A DNA stretch of 41,710 nt from an uncultured Bacteroidales bacterium (GTDB taxonomy: Bacteria; Bacteroidota; Bacteroidia; Bacteroidales; UBA932). This document shows positions 25,914 through 34,276 of this stretch, in pieces; position 1 is the first letter of the stretch; the number at the start of each line of letters is the position of its first letter. Both the position numbers and the translations under genes were made by a program. Under the pieces are notes generated by a model. The model did no database searches and was not told the origin of the DNA. It was given only the letters and a program-made list of their open reading frames with translations. Location of the stretch: contig CALURT010000023.1 in assembly GCA_944323245.1 (NCBI GenBank), positions 1 through 41,710 on the forward strand, written 5' to 3'.

Positions 25914-27344
25914 CAACGGCGCAAAAAGCCTCATCACTGTTTCCCAAAGTTTCTTGTACCAAGGCCTTGCCTTCCATTGCTCAGGAAGAATCTCGCAGCA
26001 GTTTTCCAGATCCTTCAGGAAAATATCCCTGTTTTCCAATGCGGTATCCCTGTCGTAGATATAGGCGTTGATCTCATAATTCAGTTCGAGACTCCTGAAA
26101 TCCATATTCGCAGAACCTACAATCGACAGATAATCATCGGAAACGATGGTTTTCGAATGGATGAAACTTCCCGTTTTCTCATAAATCCTGATACCTGCAT
26201 CAAGACATTCCTGATAATGGGACTTGTTCGCCGGATCCATGAAAAACGAGTCAGACACCTGAGGCATCATGATCCGCACGTCCGTACCTTTCAGGGCGGC
26301 GGCCTTCAACGCCTGCATCAGAGGCTCGGGAGGTACGAAATACGGAGTCTGGATATAGACATACCGGCTCGAATGCTGGACTGCCCACACGGCTCCCATG
26401 TGGATTATAGGCCATTTGTCATCCGGTTCATCAGGGACAATCTGCACCAATCTGCCCGGGCCGGAAACAGGGACAGACTCAGGGAACATGTCGGCAAAGG
26501 CGCCGGAAATCTTCCCTCCGGAAGAAATGAATGAAAACAGGAAACTGTACTGCAGGGCGGCGACGGCATTGCCTGTGATTCTAAGATGCGTATCCCGCCA
26601 CTTCAGGAAATAGTCATCGCCTATGTTCATCCCTCCGGTATAGCCGACCTTGCCGTCGATGATGGCGATTTTGCGGTGGTCGCGATAATTGAGCTGTGCG
26701 CTGAGTCTGAGCAGATTGAACCTCGACCGCGTGAATTTCACGACCTCGACTCCGGCTTTCTTCATTTCGTTGTAATAGTGCGGACTGATGTCGATGTTGG
26801 CGATATTTTCATGTATGAACCTGACCTTCACGCCTTCTCTCGCCTTTTTCATCAGCAGTTCCTTGATTTTCCTGCTTCCGCTGTCCCTCCGGAAATAGAA
26901 ATATTCCATATGGATGTATTTCCTGGCATTTTCGAGATCCCTCATCAGAGCCTCGAATTTCCTTTGCCCGGACGTGATGATTTCTATTTCGTTTCCGTCG
27001 GAAACCGTCGTTCCGTTGCTGTGGGAAAGAAGTCTTGCAAGTTCCTGATACTCCGGTGCAATTTTGTCTTCCACGGAATGGCCGAAGAGGCGTTCACGTA
27101 TTTCTTCCGTGGTCTTCCCGTTGAAGATTTCCGAAAACTTTTCGTGCAGGACCTTGAACCTGCTCGTCCTGCGGGGATTGAGCCCTATGATCAGGTATGC
27201 AATCAGCCCGATGACCGGAAGCAGGGTGACGATGATTATCCATGCTATTTTCTTGCTTGAATTGTCATCGTCGTCAGTCAGTATGACGAGAATCGTACCG
27301 ATTATAAGCAATACGAAAAAGATGTAGACTATGGTCGAAAACAT
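25908..27344 (-). CDS. cls: Cardiolipin synthase (phospholipase D family)
   Basis: The 478-residue protein has two N-terminal membrane helices (about 3-22 and 30-52) and two phospholipase D motifs. The first is HRKIAIIDGKVGYTGG (about residue 220). The second is HSKTIVSDDYLSIVGSANMD (about 400). This is the layout of bacterial cardiolipin synthase, which joins two phosphatidylglycerols, or a related pair of lipids, at the inner membrane. Its ATG overlaps the miaB stop by one base (TAATG), so the two genes are probably co-transcribed and translationally coupled. Confidence 0.92.
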   Translation of the reverse strand: MFSTIVYIFFVLLIIGTILVILTDDDDNSSKKIAWIIIVTLLPVIGLIAYLIIGLNPRRTSRFKVLHEKFSEIFNGKTTEEIRERLFGHSVEDKIAPEYQELARLLSHSNGTTVSDGNEIEIITSGQRKFEALMRDLENARKYIHMEYFYFRRDSGSRKIKELLMKKAREGVKVRFIHENIANIDISPHYYNEMKKAGVEVVKFTRSRFNLLRLSAQLNYRDHRKIAIIDGKVGYTGGMNIGDDYFLKWRDTHLRITGNAVAALQYSFLFSFISSGGKISGAFADMFPESVPVSGPGRLVQIVPDEPDDKWPIIHMGAVWAVQHSSRYVYIQTPYFVPPEPLMQALKAAALKGTDVRIMMPQVSDSFFMDPANKSHYQECLDAGIRIYEKTGSFIHSKTIVSDDYLSIVGSANMDFRSLELNYEINAYIYDRDTALENRDIFLKDLENCCEILPEQWKARPWYKKLWETVMRLFAPLL

Positions 27345-28702
27345 TATACAGGCCTTGAAATCAGTGTGGCTGAAGTACAGCCGGTAACTTCAACTTCAAC
27401 GTATTCTCCGGCCTTGTGTCCGCAGGAAGGGAAAACACAGACCTTGTTGTTCGATGTCCGGCCTGTCAGCTCCTCGCTGCTCCTTTTCGAAACGCCTTCG
27501 ACTAGTACGGTATGTCTTTTCCCGATTTCCCTCTCATTGCTCGCTTTGCTCAACGTATTCTGCAGTGCGATTATCTCATTGAGCCTTGATGTCTTGACCT
27601 CAGGCGGGACGTCATCGGGATATTTCATGGCGGCCAATGTGCCGGGACGTTCCGAATACTGGAACATGAATGCCGAATCGAACCCGACCTCACGCATCAG
27701 GCTCAACGTATCTTCGTGGTCCTGAGCCGTTTCTCCGCAGAAACCGGCAATAATATCGGTACTGATACCGCAGTCTGGCATTACACTGCGGATCTTAGCG
27801 ACTCTTTCAAGATACCATTCCCTTGTATATTTCCTTCTCATTTTCTCCAACATCGCATTGCTTCCGGACTGGACCGGAAGATGTATGTGCCGGCAAATGT
27901 TCGGGTAGGAAGCCATCATGAATATCAGTTTGTCGCTGATATCCTTGGGATGGGAAGTGGAAAACCTCACCCTCAGTTCCGGGCTGGTTTTCGCCACCAT
28001 TTCCAAAAGGTCCGCAAAATCCACAGTCCTGTCCGGAGCTCCGGGTTCTCTCCACAGATAGGAATCCACGTTCTGCCCGAGAAGACAGACCTCCTTATAG
28101 CCTGCGTCAAAGACTTCCGCCGCTTCCCTGACAATGCTCTGCGGGTCACGGCTACGCTCCACTCCCCTCGTATAAGGCACAACGCAATAGGAACATACGT
28201 TGTTGCAGCCCCTCATTATGGAAATGTATGCGGAAATCCCGTTCCTGTCCATGCGCACAGGGGAAATGTCGGCGTATGTCTCCTCGTGCGACAGCATTAC
28301 GTCCATCTGCGGGCTGTCAGGAGTGACCGCCTTTATGAGGGCGGGAAGATTGCGGTATGAATCCGGACCGGCCACAATATCCACGACATGACCGTCAAGC
28401 AGCCTGTCCTTCAACCGTTCCGCCATACACCCCACGATACCGATTATCACACCGGTTCTCCTACGTTTCTGAAGTCTGAACTGGTCGATTCTTCCCCATA
28501 TCCTCTGCTCGGCATTGTCCCTTATGGAACATGTGTTGGCAAGTATGAGCGATGCTTCATCCATGTTTTCCGTCAGGACATAACCGTCATCCTGAAGTAT
28601 GGAAAGTATGACTTCGCTGTCGTTGACATTCATCTGGCAGCCGTAAGTCTCTATATAGACTTTCGGCTTGGCAGGATCTGATATGGGTCTTATGTTTTTC
28701 AT
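27344..28702 (-). CDS. miaB: tRNA-2-methylthio-N6-dimethylallyladenosine synthase MiaB
   Basis: A 452-residue radical-SAM methylthiotransferase. The N-terminal domain holds three cluster cysteines (YGCQMN, ANTCSIR, VGCMAER). The radical SAM centre is CNNVCSYC (CxxxCxxC), followed by VVPYTRG. A TRAM-type domain ends the protein. MiaB adds a methylthio group to i6A37 of tRNAs reading U-starting codons. I start at 28702 (MKNIRPIS) because the longer frame to 28861 would run across the promoters and its extra 53 residues do not look like MiaB. The -7 box lies 48 bases upstream. Confidence 0.95.
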   Translation of the reverse strand: MKNIRPISDPAKPKVYIETYGCQMNVNDSEVILSILQDDGYVLTENMDEASLILANTCSIRDNAEQRIWGRIDQFRLQKRRRTGVIIGIVGCMAERLKDRLLDGHVVDIVAGPDSYRNLPALIKAVTPDSPQMDVMLSHEETYADISPVRMDRNGISAYISIMRGCNNVCSYCVVPYTRGVERSRDPQSIVREAAEVFDAGYKEVCLLGQNVDSYLWREPGAPDRTVDFADLLEMVAKTSPELRVRFSTSHPKDISDKLIFMMASYPNICRHIHLPVQSGSNAMLEKMRRKYTREWYLERVAKIRSVMPDCGISTDIIAGFCGETAQDHEDTLSLMREVGFDSAFMFQYSERPGTLAAMKYPDDVPPEVKTSRLNEIIALQNTLSKASNEREIGKRHTVLVEGVSKRSSEELTGRTSNNKVCVFPSCGHKAGEYVEVEVTGCTSATLISRPV

Positions 28703-28749
28703 TATAGTATTCTTATTATTTATGGTCGTTGAATGGCGGACAACGTCTG

Positions 28750-28757
28750 CAAATATA
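28750..28757 (-). promoter_or_regulatory. -7 element of miaB-cls
   Basis: TATATTTG on the minus strand, 48 bases before the miaB start chosen here. It is divergent from the promoter at 28789-28796. No clear -33 TTTG is seen. Confidence 0.6.
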
Positions 28758-28788
28758 GACTTTTTCTTCGATATTGTATTTTTTTGCA

Positions 28789-28796
28789 TATCTTTG
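28789..28796 (+). promoter_or_regulatory. -7 element of the lipoprotein-SPOR-rpoN operon
   Basis: TATCTTTG ends seven bases before the chosen start at 28804, with TTCG (28767-28770) 18 bases upstream as a weak -33 box. Transcription would begin almost at the ATG, giving a nearly leaderless message. Confidence 0.65.
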
Positions 28797-28803
28797 TAAG
28801 GAT

Positions 28804-29325
28804 ATGCACACGGAAAACAGAACGATAAGGACAATCTTCCTGATGATAATGGCGGCGGCATTGTGCTTCATACTGCCGTCCTGCTCGGGATACAGGGACA
28901 TAAGGCTTACTTCATGCGAAGTGAAGACGATTACCCCGACGGGACTGAGAAACGTCACCGTCACCGTGGAAGCCGGATTCTTCAATCCTGCATCCGACGT
29001 ATCGGTTAACTATGCCACAGGTAACATTTTCCTGAACGGCAAGGAAATGGCAAACATCGAAATCCCCCCGTTCGTCATTGAGGGGAAAAGCGAAAACGCC
29101 AGCGTGTCCGTACCATTGAAAATAAGTCTGAGCCCGGGATTTTCCTTCATGGAAACACTTTCGATGCTCAGGAGTTTCGACGAGCGGGACCTTACCGCTG
29201 ACGCAGAAATCAAAATCAAGGTCAGAGGAGTCAATAAAAAACTGAAATTCAAGAATATATCGATTGCAGACCTGCGCAGGTTGACAGAAAGCAGAGAAGC
29301 AGCGGACAAACAGATTGCATTATGA
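28804..29325 (+). CDS. Small lipoprotein, LEA14-like
   Basis: With the start at 28804 the protein is 173 residues and has a lipoprotein signal ending at Cys27 (LPSC). The rest is a beta-sandwich-like sequence with the pattern of LEA type 2 / LEA14 domains: VTVTVEAGFFNPASDVSV followed by a GNIFLNGKEMANIEIPPF strand set. Such proteins are anchored in the envelope and their function is poorly known. I prefer this start to 28774 because the longer frame overlaps the promoter. The stop overlaps the start of the next gene (ATGA), so they are coupled. Confidence 0.75.
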   Translation: MHTENRTIRTIFLMIMAAALCFILPSCSGYRDIRLTSCEVKTITPTGLRNVTVTVEAGFFNPASDVSVNYATGNIFLNGKEMANIEIPPFVIEGKSENASVSVPLKISLSPGFSFMETLSMLRSFDERDLTADAEIKIKVRGVNKKLKFKNISIADLRRLTESREAADKQIAL

Positions 29326-29999
29326 CCATTTATTCCAAAACGATAATTTCGGCTGCTTTCGCCCTTGTTTTCGGGGCGACAGTGTCAGCGCAGACGTGGC
29401 CTGTACGCGATACTGCAGCTTTTGCCAACCCGGTCCAGACTGACACTTCCGCAGTGAATGATACTCTCGTGATTCCGGATGGCTACGAATTGGTGGATAC
29501 GGTTGTCTACAGGCCGGTTGCGAAATTGGATTCCACACTTGTGGGCAAAAGCATTTTCAGCCTGCTGCCATCGAAAGCGGCGGGGGACGAGGCCGATGTC
29601 CTTGTATATCAGTCCGGAGCATTGGCCGCCGTCATGAAAAACATCAGGGACGCCAACAGGAGCCGCAGCATCCAGGGCTTCCGTATCAGGATTTTTTCCG
29701 ACAACAGGCAGACGGCAAGGACAGAGGCCGAAAGCATAATGAAGGATTTCGAAATGAAATACCCCGACATCCCTGCATATATCAGCTATGCAAATCCGTA
29801 TTTCAAGGTTACAGTAGGGGATTTCAGGACAAGGTCGGAAGCCATGCGGTTCCTGAAAAAGATTCTCCCGCAGTACCAGAAGGCCTTTATCGTCAAGGAA
29901 GGGATTGCATATCCGGCAATCGACAGGGACAGCACCGTGGTTCTCGATACGATACAGATCCTGAGACCGGTCGCAGAGCAGATGCAGTTAAGTTTATAA
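29322..29999 (+). CDS. Exported SPOR-domain protein
   Basis: A 225-residue protein with a signal peptide (about 1-23, ending VSAQ). A low-complexity region comes next, then a C-terminal SPOR-like domain (about 118-195): GFRIRIFSDNRQTARTEAES and YFKVTVGDFRTRSEAMRFLK. SPOR domains bind denuded peptidoglycan, often at the division site, so it probably acts in the periplasm. It overlaps the lipoprotein gene by four bases and is followed by rpoN after 10 bases. Confidence 0.8.
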   Translation: MTIYSKTIISAAFALVFGATVSAQTWPVRDTAAFANPVQTDTSAVNDTLVIPDGYELVDTVVYRPVAKLDSTLVGKSIFSLLPSKAAGDEADVLVYQSGALAAVMKNIRDANRSRSIQGFRIRIFSDNRQTARTEAESIMKDFEMKYPDIPAYISYANPYFKVTVGDFRTRSEAMRFLKKILPQYQKAFIVKEGIAYPAIDRDSTVVLDTIQILRPVAEQMQLSL

Positions 30000-30009
30000 A
30001 ACGGAAATT

Positions 30010-31431
30010 ATGGCAGCCATGCTGAAACAGGGTCTGGAACTGAAGCAGACGCAGAAACTCTCTCCCCTTCAAATCCAGACGATAAAATTGATAGAACTAC
30101 CGACCCAGGAATTGGAACAGAGAATCCGCAAGGAACTGGAGGAAAATCCGGTTTTGGACGAGAATGTATCCAATGAGAACAACGAGGAGGAAGAAGCTCC
30201 CCGTGAAGTCTCGCTTTCGGACTATAAGGATGACGATCCGATTCCGGGATACAAGTTGCGCGTGAACAACTACGGCAAGGACGAACGTCCGCAATACAAT
30301 ACGTTCACCGTCAAGGAAAGTTTCACACAGAGTCTCATGGACCAGCTCGGTTTCCGCAACCTTACGGAGCATCAGAGGGCGGTCGCTTCCTTCATCATCG
30401 GCAGTCTCGACGACGACGGCTACCTCAGGAGGGACCCGGAAAGCCTCGTGGACGACCTTGCGTTCAGGGCCGGCATAGAAACCACGGAAGAAGAAGTGGT
30501 TCAGATGCTGAAAGTCATTCAGGATTTCGATCCGCCCGGAGTAGGGGCAAGAGACCTGAGAGAATGCCTTTTGCTGCAGTTGGACAGGCTTAAACCGACG
30601 CCGGAGCTCACGCTTGCGAAAAAAATTCTGACAGACTTCTATCCTGATTTTGCCAGCAAGCATTTCCAGAAAATCATTTCACGCCTCGGGATTTCCGAAG
30701 AGGAAATGAAGACGGCCATGGCCAAAATACTGAAACTCAACCCTTCCCCAGGTGGCCAGATAGATGATTCCTACAGCGAACAGGCCCAGCAGATTGTACC
30801 GGACTTCGTGCTGACCATCGAAAACGGAGAGTTGAAACTGACCATGCCGAGATTCTCGATTCCGGAGTTGAAAGTCAACAGGAAATACGCCGACATCCTG
30901 CTTGAGGCGGCAAATTCTTCCGAAAGAGGGAAAAAGGAGGCTGCGGCTTTTGTCAAGAAGAAATTGGACTCGGCCAAATGGTTCGTGGAGGCTGTAAAAC
31001 AGCGTCACAACACCCTTGAAAGCACGATGCAGGCTATCATTGACTACCAGCACGACTATTTCATGGACGGGGACGAATCTTACTTGAAACCGATGGTACT
31101 AAAGGATATAGCCGAAAGGACCGGCTTCGACATCTCCACTATTTCGCGCGTGGTGAACAGCAAGTATATAGAAACACCGTTCGGGATCTATTCACTGAAA
31201 TACTTTTTCTCTGAAGGCCTTGAGAATCAGGATGGAGAAGAAGTATCTACCCGTGAGTTGAAAAAGGCACTCCAGGAATGTGTCGATGCCGAGGACAAGA
31301 GGAAGCCGCTTACAGACGACCAGCTTGTAGAGGAAATGACCCGCCGCGGATACAAGGTGGCAAGGAGAACCATAGCCAAATACCGCGACCAGCTCAACAT
31401 CCCGAAGGCCCGCATGAGAAAGGAACTGTAA
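30010..31431 (+). CDS. rpoN: RNA polymerase sigma-54 factor RpoN
   Basis: A 473-residue sigma-54. The Gln- and Leu-rich activator-interacting region is at the N terminus (LKQTQKLSPLQIQTIKLIEL), followed by an acidic stretch. The core-binding and DNA-binding parts come next, and the RpoN box ARRTIAKYR is near the C terminus (about 450-458). It directs transcription from -24/-12 promoters and needs an ATP-dependent activator. It is the last gene of the operon starting at 28804. Without the inserted gene downstream it would have stopped about nine bases from a convergent upp. Confidence 0.96.
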   Translation: MAAMLKQGLELKQTQKLSPLQIQTIKLIELPTQELEQRIRKELEENPVLDENVSNENNEEEEAPREVSLSDYKDDDPIPGYKLRVNNYGKDERPQYNTFTVKESFTQSLMDQLGFRNLTEHQRAVASFIIGSLDDDGYLRRDPESLVDDLAFRAGIETTEEEVVQMLKVIQDFDPPGVGARDLRECLLLQLDRLKPTPELTLAKKILTDFYPDFASKHFQKIISRLGISEEEMKTAMAKILKLNPSPGGQIDDSYSEQAQQIVPDFVLTIENGELKLTMPRFSIPELKVNRKYADILLEAANSSERGKKEAAAFVKKKLDSAKWFVEAVKQRHNTLESTMQAIIDYQHDYFMDGDESYLKPMVLKDIAERTGFDISTISRVVNSKYIETPFGIYSLKYFFSEGLENQDGEEVSTRELKKALQECVDAEDKRKPLTDDQLVEEMTRRGYKVARRTIAKYRDQLNIPKARMRKEL

Positions 31432-31442
31432 TTTTTCGGATC

Positions 31443-31481
31443 AATTCTTCTCGCCGTATGCGAGGTCGCCGGCGTCACCGA
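31443..31481. repeat. Left direct repeat: remnant of upp 3' end
   Basis: This segment matches 32551-32589 over 39 bases with one mismatch (position 31447 versus 32555); 34 bases are identical in a row. Read on the minus strand it encodes GDAGDLAYGEKN and then TGA, the end of upp. The mismatch is synonymous (AAG versus AAA). It is the displaced original 3' end of upp. Confidence 0.9.
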
Positions 31482-31520
31482 TGATTCAATACAGCCGATT
31501 TATACCTAACCTAAAGGAAT

Positions 31521-32552
31521 ATGAAGGATTTAACCACTTCGAAACACTTCAATGAAGAGGAGTATAATCAATTACTGCAACAAGCTGTTGCAGTAATTGA
31601 ATCTTCACGATTGCAATTAGCAAAACAAATAAACACAACAGCTATATCTTCATATTGGGAGATTGGCAAGTTGTTGGAGGAGCGTAAATTAGATAGTAAG
31701 CATGGCGATAGTGTCGTAAAACGGTTGTCTGTAGATTTAAAATCGAGATATCCTGAAATGGGATTGTCTCCGAGAAATCTTTGGAACATGAAACGCTTTT
31801 ATCTTCATTATAGTCAAGATGATATAAAAGTGCAACAGGCTGTAGCACTTTTACCGTGGGGACATAATTTACTCTTAATGAGTTATGACTTACCGGCTGA
31901 GCATATTATTTTCTACGCCAATGAGGTTTTTACCAAAGGATGGTCACGGGATATGTTGCGCCATGCCTTAAAATCGGATTATCATCTTACGGTACAGACT
32001 GCCGAGAAATCAAATAATTTTAGCGTAACATTGCCTGCCAAGCAGGCGGAATATGCTAATGAAGTATTCCGAAGCAGCTATAACCTGAGTTTTATTGATG
32101 CTGTTGAGCCTTTGAAAGAATTGGCATTGGAACGCCGTCTTATCAAGAAGATTACCTCTTTCATAATGGCGTTGGGAAGTGGGTTTAGCTTTATCGGGAA
32201 TCAGCATGTATTGGAATACAATGGTAAGGAATATAGAGTAGACCTACTATTCTTCCATCGACGACTCCGTTCTATGGTTGCAATAGAATTAAAGATAGGA
32301 GAATTCAAGCCGGAATATGTCGGTAAAATGAATTTCTACTTGTCTTTGCTTGATAAATTAGAAAAAGCGCCTGATGAGAATCCTTCTATTGGCATTATTC
32401 TTTGTGCCGAGAAAGACCATCTGGAAGTAGAATTGGCTTTGCAAGATATACATAAGCCGATTGGAGTTGCGGAGTATCAATACTTGTTGCCGAAGAATAA
32501 GTTACAGGAACTTATAACGGATGAAATGAAATCCACTTACAACGACATCTAA
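31521..32552 (+). CDS. YhcG/DUF1016-family PD-(D/E)XK nuclease
   Basis: A 343-residue protein with the two-part layout of the YhcG family. An N-terminal DUF1016-type helical domain (about 10-170) contains SYWEIGKLLEE and LPWGHNLLLM. A C-terminal nuclease domain (about 195-335) has LEYNGKEYRVDLLFFHRRL and AIELKIGEF, giving the D...ExK active site. These proteins are predicted nucleases; cellular role is not established as far as I know, and defence or mobile-element functions have been suggested. The gene is visibly AT-richer than its neighbours and is preceded by a strong Shine-Dalgarno-like AAAGGA, unusual here. It lies between two copies of the upp 3' end, and its stop overlaps that of upp by four bases. 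Recent acquisition is likely. Confidence 0.9.
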   Translation: MKDLTTSKHFNEEEYNQLLQQAVAVIESSRLQLAKQINTTAISSYWEIGKLLEERKLDSKHGDSVVKRLSVDLKSRYPEMGLSPRNLWNMKRFYLHYSQDDIKVQQAVALLPWGHNLLLMSYDLPAEHIIFYANEVFTKGWSRDMLRHALKSDYHLTVQTAEKSNNFSVTLPAKQAEYANEVFRSSYNLSFIDAVEPLKELALERRLIKKITSFIMALGSGFSFIGNQHVLEYNGKEYRVDLLFFHRRLRSMVAIELKIGEFKPEYVGKMNFYLSLLDKLEKAPDENPSIGIILCAEKDHLEVELALQDIHKPIGVAEYQYLLPKNKLQELITDEMKSTYNDI

Positions 32553-33202
32553 TTTTTCTCGCCGTATGCGAGGTCGCCGGCGTCACCGAGTCCGGGAACG
32601 ATATAGGAGTGGCTTGTGAGTTCCTCGTCAATGGCTGCCGCCCAAAGGGTGATATTTTCGTTAATCAGATGTTTATGAAGATATTCTACAGCATAAATGC
32701 TTGAAATAGGGCAAACCAAATGGGTATAGGCGGGCTCTCCGTTCTCCCTGAGCTTGTTGTATGCTATCTCAAGGGAAGCCCCTGTGGCAAGCATTGTATC
32801 CGCAAGAATCAGGACCTTGCCGTCAAGGTCAGGCGAACTGGCATATTCTATATTGATGTGAAAGTCATCTCCCTTGTCATATTTCCTGTATGCCGCCACG
32901 AAAGCATTCTGAGCGTCATCGAAAACATTGAGAATCCCCTTGTGCAGAGGAAGACCGGCACGCAGGATGGTAGCGGCCACCACTGAATCGTCCGGAGTCA
33001 TCACATTGGCTATCCCGAGCGGGGTATAAACCTTTTTTTCGGAGTAATTCAGAGTCTTGCTTATTTCATAAGCGAAAATTTCACCGATACGTTCAAGGTT
33101 GGTGCGGAAACGCAATCTGTCCTTCTGGATGTTTATATCCCTCAACTGGAGTACGAATTTGTTCAGGACTGTATTCTTCTCGCCGAGATTGATGACTTTC
33201 AT
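32549..33202 (-). CDS. upp: Uracil phosphoribosyltransferase
   Basis: A 217-residue enzyme that makes UMP from uracil and PRPP in the cytoplasm. The PRPP-binding loop ILADTMLATGAS is at about residues 131-142, and the uracil-binding C-terminal GLGDAGDLAYG at about 205-215. Its last 12 codons and stop (32549-32589) are a second copy of the sequence at 31441-31481, so the present 3' end seems to have arrived with the YhcG gene. It uses TAG where the old end used TGA. The protein remains full length and apparently intact. Its promoter is at 33225-33255. Confidence 0.96.
   Translation of the reverse strand: MKVINLGEKNTVLNKFVLQLRDINIQKDRLRFRTNLERIGEIFAYEISKTLNYSEKKVYTPLGIANVMTPDDSVVAATILRAGLPLHKGILNVFDDAQNAFVAAYRKYDKGDDFHINIEYASSPDLDGKVLILADTMLATGASLEIAYNKLRENGEPAYTHLVCPISSIYAVEYLHKHLINENITLWAAAIDEELTSHSYIVPGLGDAGDLAYGEKN
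32551..32589. repeat. Right direct repeat: current upp 3' end
   Basis: Partner of 31443-31481, 1108 bases away. It forms the functional end of upp and contains the stop codon of the YhcG gene on the other strand. Confidence 0.9.
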
Positions 33203-33224
33203 GGTTGAAGATGTTAAATTTTGT

Positions 33225-33255
33225 CAAAGATACGGCGAATTTTCTGACCTGCAAA
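33225..33255 (-). promoter_or_regulatory. Promoter of upp
   Basis: On the minus strand TTTG (33252-33255), then 19 bases, then TATCTTTG (33225-33232). This is a full match to the Bacteroidetes vegetative promoter, about 22 bases before the upp ATG and just past the radC stop. Confidence 0.8.
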
Positions 33256-33264
33256 AGAAAAGCC

Positions 33265-33951
33265 CTAAAAAGCCGCCACGGTATCATCGGAAAAACTGTA
33301 ATACCTGTCATCCGTCACTATGATGTGGTCCACAAGGGAAATGTCGAACAATGCGGCGGCACGTTTCAGTACTTCGGTCTGCTTGACGTCGCACGAACCG
33401 GGATGCGGATTTCCCGAAGGATGATTGTGTACGAGTATCAGTCCGTGGGCCCGTTTTTCCAAAGCCTTGCGGATTATCACCTTGGTATCGAGCACGGTAG
33501 CGCTCATGCCTCCGGAACTGAGCCTTTCCTTGGACAGGACATAGTTGGCCCTGTTCAGGAAGAAGATCCAGCATTCTTCGTGGTCCAATCCTTTCATTAT
33601 CGGGCGCATGACTTCGAAAATCTGCTTCGGTCCCGTAATGGAGACCCTGTCGGTGCAGTGCTGTTCGCCCATGAACCTTTTGCCCAACTCCATCGCCGCT
33701 GAAACCGTAGCCGCCTTGTCCGGTCCTATGCCCTCCGTTTCAGTCATTTTCTCCGGAGAAAATCCGGAAAGGACGGTAAGGCTGTTGCCTGCTGCTCCGA
33801 ACAGTTCTTCGGCCGTCTCCTTCACGTTCTTTTTTCTCGTGCCGCTTCTCAGCAATATTGCAAGAAGCTCCGTCGTGCTCAGTCCCGCAGCACCCGATGC
33901 CAACAACCGCTCCCTCGGCCTCTCCCCTCTGTCCAAATCCTTTATTTTCAT
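33265..33951 (-). CDS. radC: RadC family JAB-domain protein
   Basis: With the start at 33951 (MKIKDLDRGERPRERL) the protein is 228 residues, typical of RadC. An N-terminal helix-hairpin-helix-like part (LLASGAAGLSTTELLAILL, and GIGPDKAATVSAAMELGKR) precedes a JAB/MPN metalloprotease-like domain with HNHPSGNPHPGSCD (about residue 180), the zinc-binding HxH...D set. Despite the old name, a role in DNA repair is not proven. The longer frame to 33987 would overlap its promoter box. It has its own -7 element and stops 62 bases before the upp start. Confidence 0.9.
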   Translation of the reverse strand: MKIKDLDRGERPRERLLASGAAGLSTTELLAILLRSGTRKKNVKETAEELFGAAGNSLTVLSGFSPEKMTETEGIGPDKAATVSAAMELGKRFMGEQHCTDRVSITGPKQIFEVMRPIMKGLDHEECWIFFLNRANYVLSKERLSSGGMSATVLDTKVIIRKALEKRAHGLILVHNHPSGNPHPGSCDVKQTEVLKRAAALFDISLVDHIIVTDDRYYSFSDDTVAAF

Positions 33952-33984
33952 AATAAAAACCGGCAAGAACATTATCCATACAGA

Positions 33985-33992
33985 CAAAGATA
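33985..33992 (-). promoter_or_regulatory. -7 element of radC
   Basis: TATCTTTG on the minus strand, 33 bases before the radC start at 33951. No TTTG is present at the usual distance. Confidence 0.65.
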
Positions 33993-33996
33993 TGAA

Positions 33997-34036
33997 GAAA
34001 AAGCCGCAACGGCATGCGGGCCGATGCAGCTTTTTC
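33997..34036. terminator. Hairpin between sulfatase and radC, likely terminator
   Basis: GAAAAAGC (33997-34004) pairs with GCTTTTTC (34029-34036), with further pairing inside. T-rich bases follow on both strands, so it may end sulfatase transcription on the minus strand just before the radC promoter. Confidence 0.5.
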
Positions 34037-34050
34037 TTTTTCCGATAGTT

Positions 34051-34114
34051 TTTAACGACAGTTCGACGAATTGATGTTGCTCAGAACTAAAGAATTCGTC
34101 GAACTGTCGTTAAA
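34051..34114. repeat. Perfect 22-bp inverted repeat with 20-base loop
   Basis: Arms 34051-34072 and 34093-34114 are perfect complements; each contains GACAGTTCGACGAATT or its complement. No T run follows on either strand, so it is not a normal terminator. It is the start of a gene-free, hairpin-rich stretch reaching to 34324. Confidence 0.85.
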
Positions 34115-34148
34115 GATTTCTACGAAATCCCTTCTTCCTAATCCCCAG

Positions 34149-34276
34149 TCGCTAAGCGACAGCCCCTTTTCAAGGGGCGCCACCCCCTCTTCTGCTCACT
34201 CTCGAATGTCCACCGGACATTCTCGTAAACCGTTCACGACCCTCGCCGGGGGCTCGTCGCAGCCATAAGGCTGCTC
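34149..34276. repeat. Cluster of small hairpins
   Basis: Four short stems follow one another: GTCGC/GCGAC (34149-34161), CCCCTTTTCAAGGGG (near 34163-34178), GAATGTCCACCGGACATTC (near 34204-34222), and GCAGCCATAAGGCTGC (near 34259-34275). The last resembles the TAGCCATAGGCTA hairpin at 255-267. I see no reading frame here. REP-like elements or a structured RNA are possible. Confidence 0.6.

Noticed and set aside
28703..28861. Longer MiaB N terminus
   Set aside because: The extra 53 residues are not MiaB-like and cross the divergent promoter boxes at 28750-28796.
31432..32600. YhcG unit as an insertion sequence or integron cassette
   Set aside because: There is no transposase or integrase, no terminal inverted repeat, and the 39-bp repeat is far longer than a normal target duplication and is coding upp sequence.
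34051..34114. The 22-bp inverted repeat as a terminator
   Set aside because: No T run follows it on either strand, and a better terminator candidate exists at 33997-34036.
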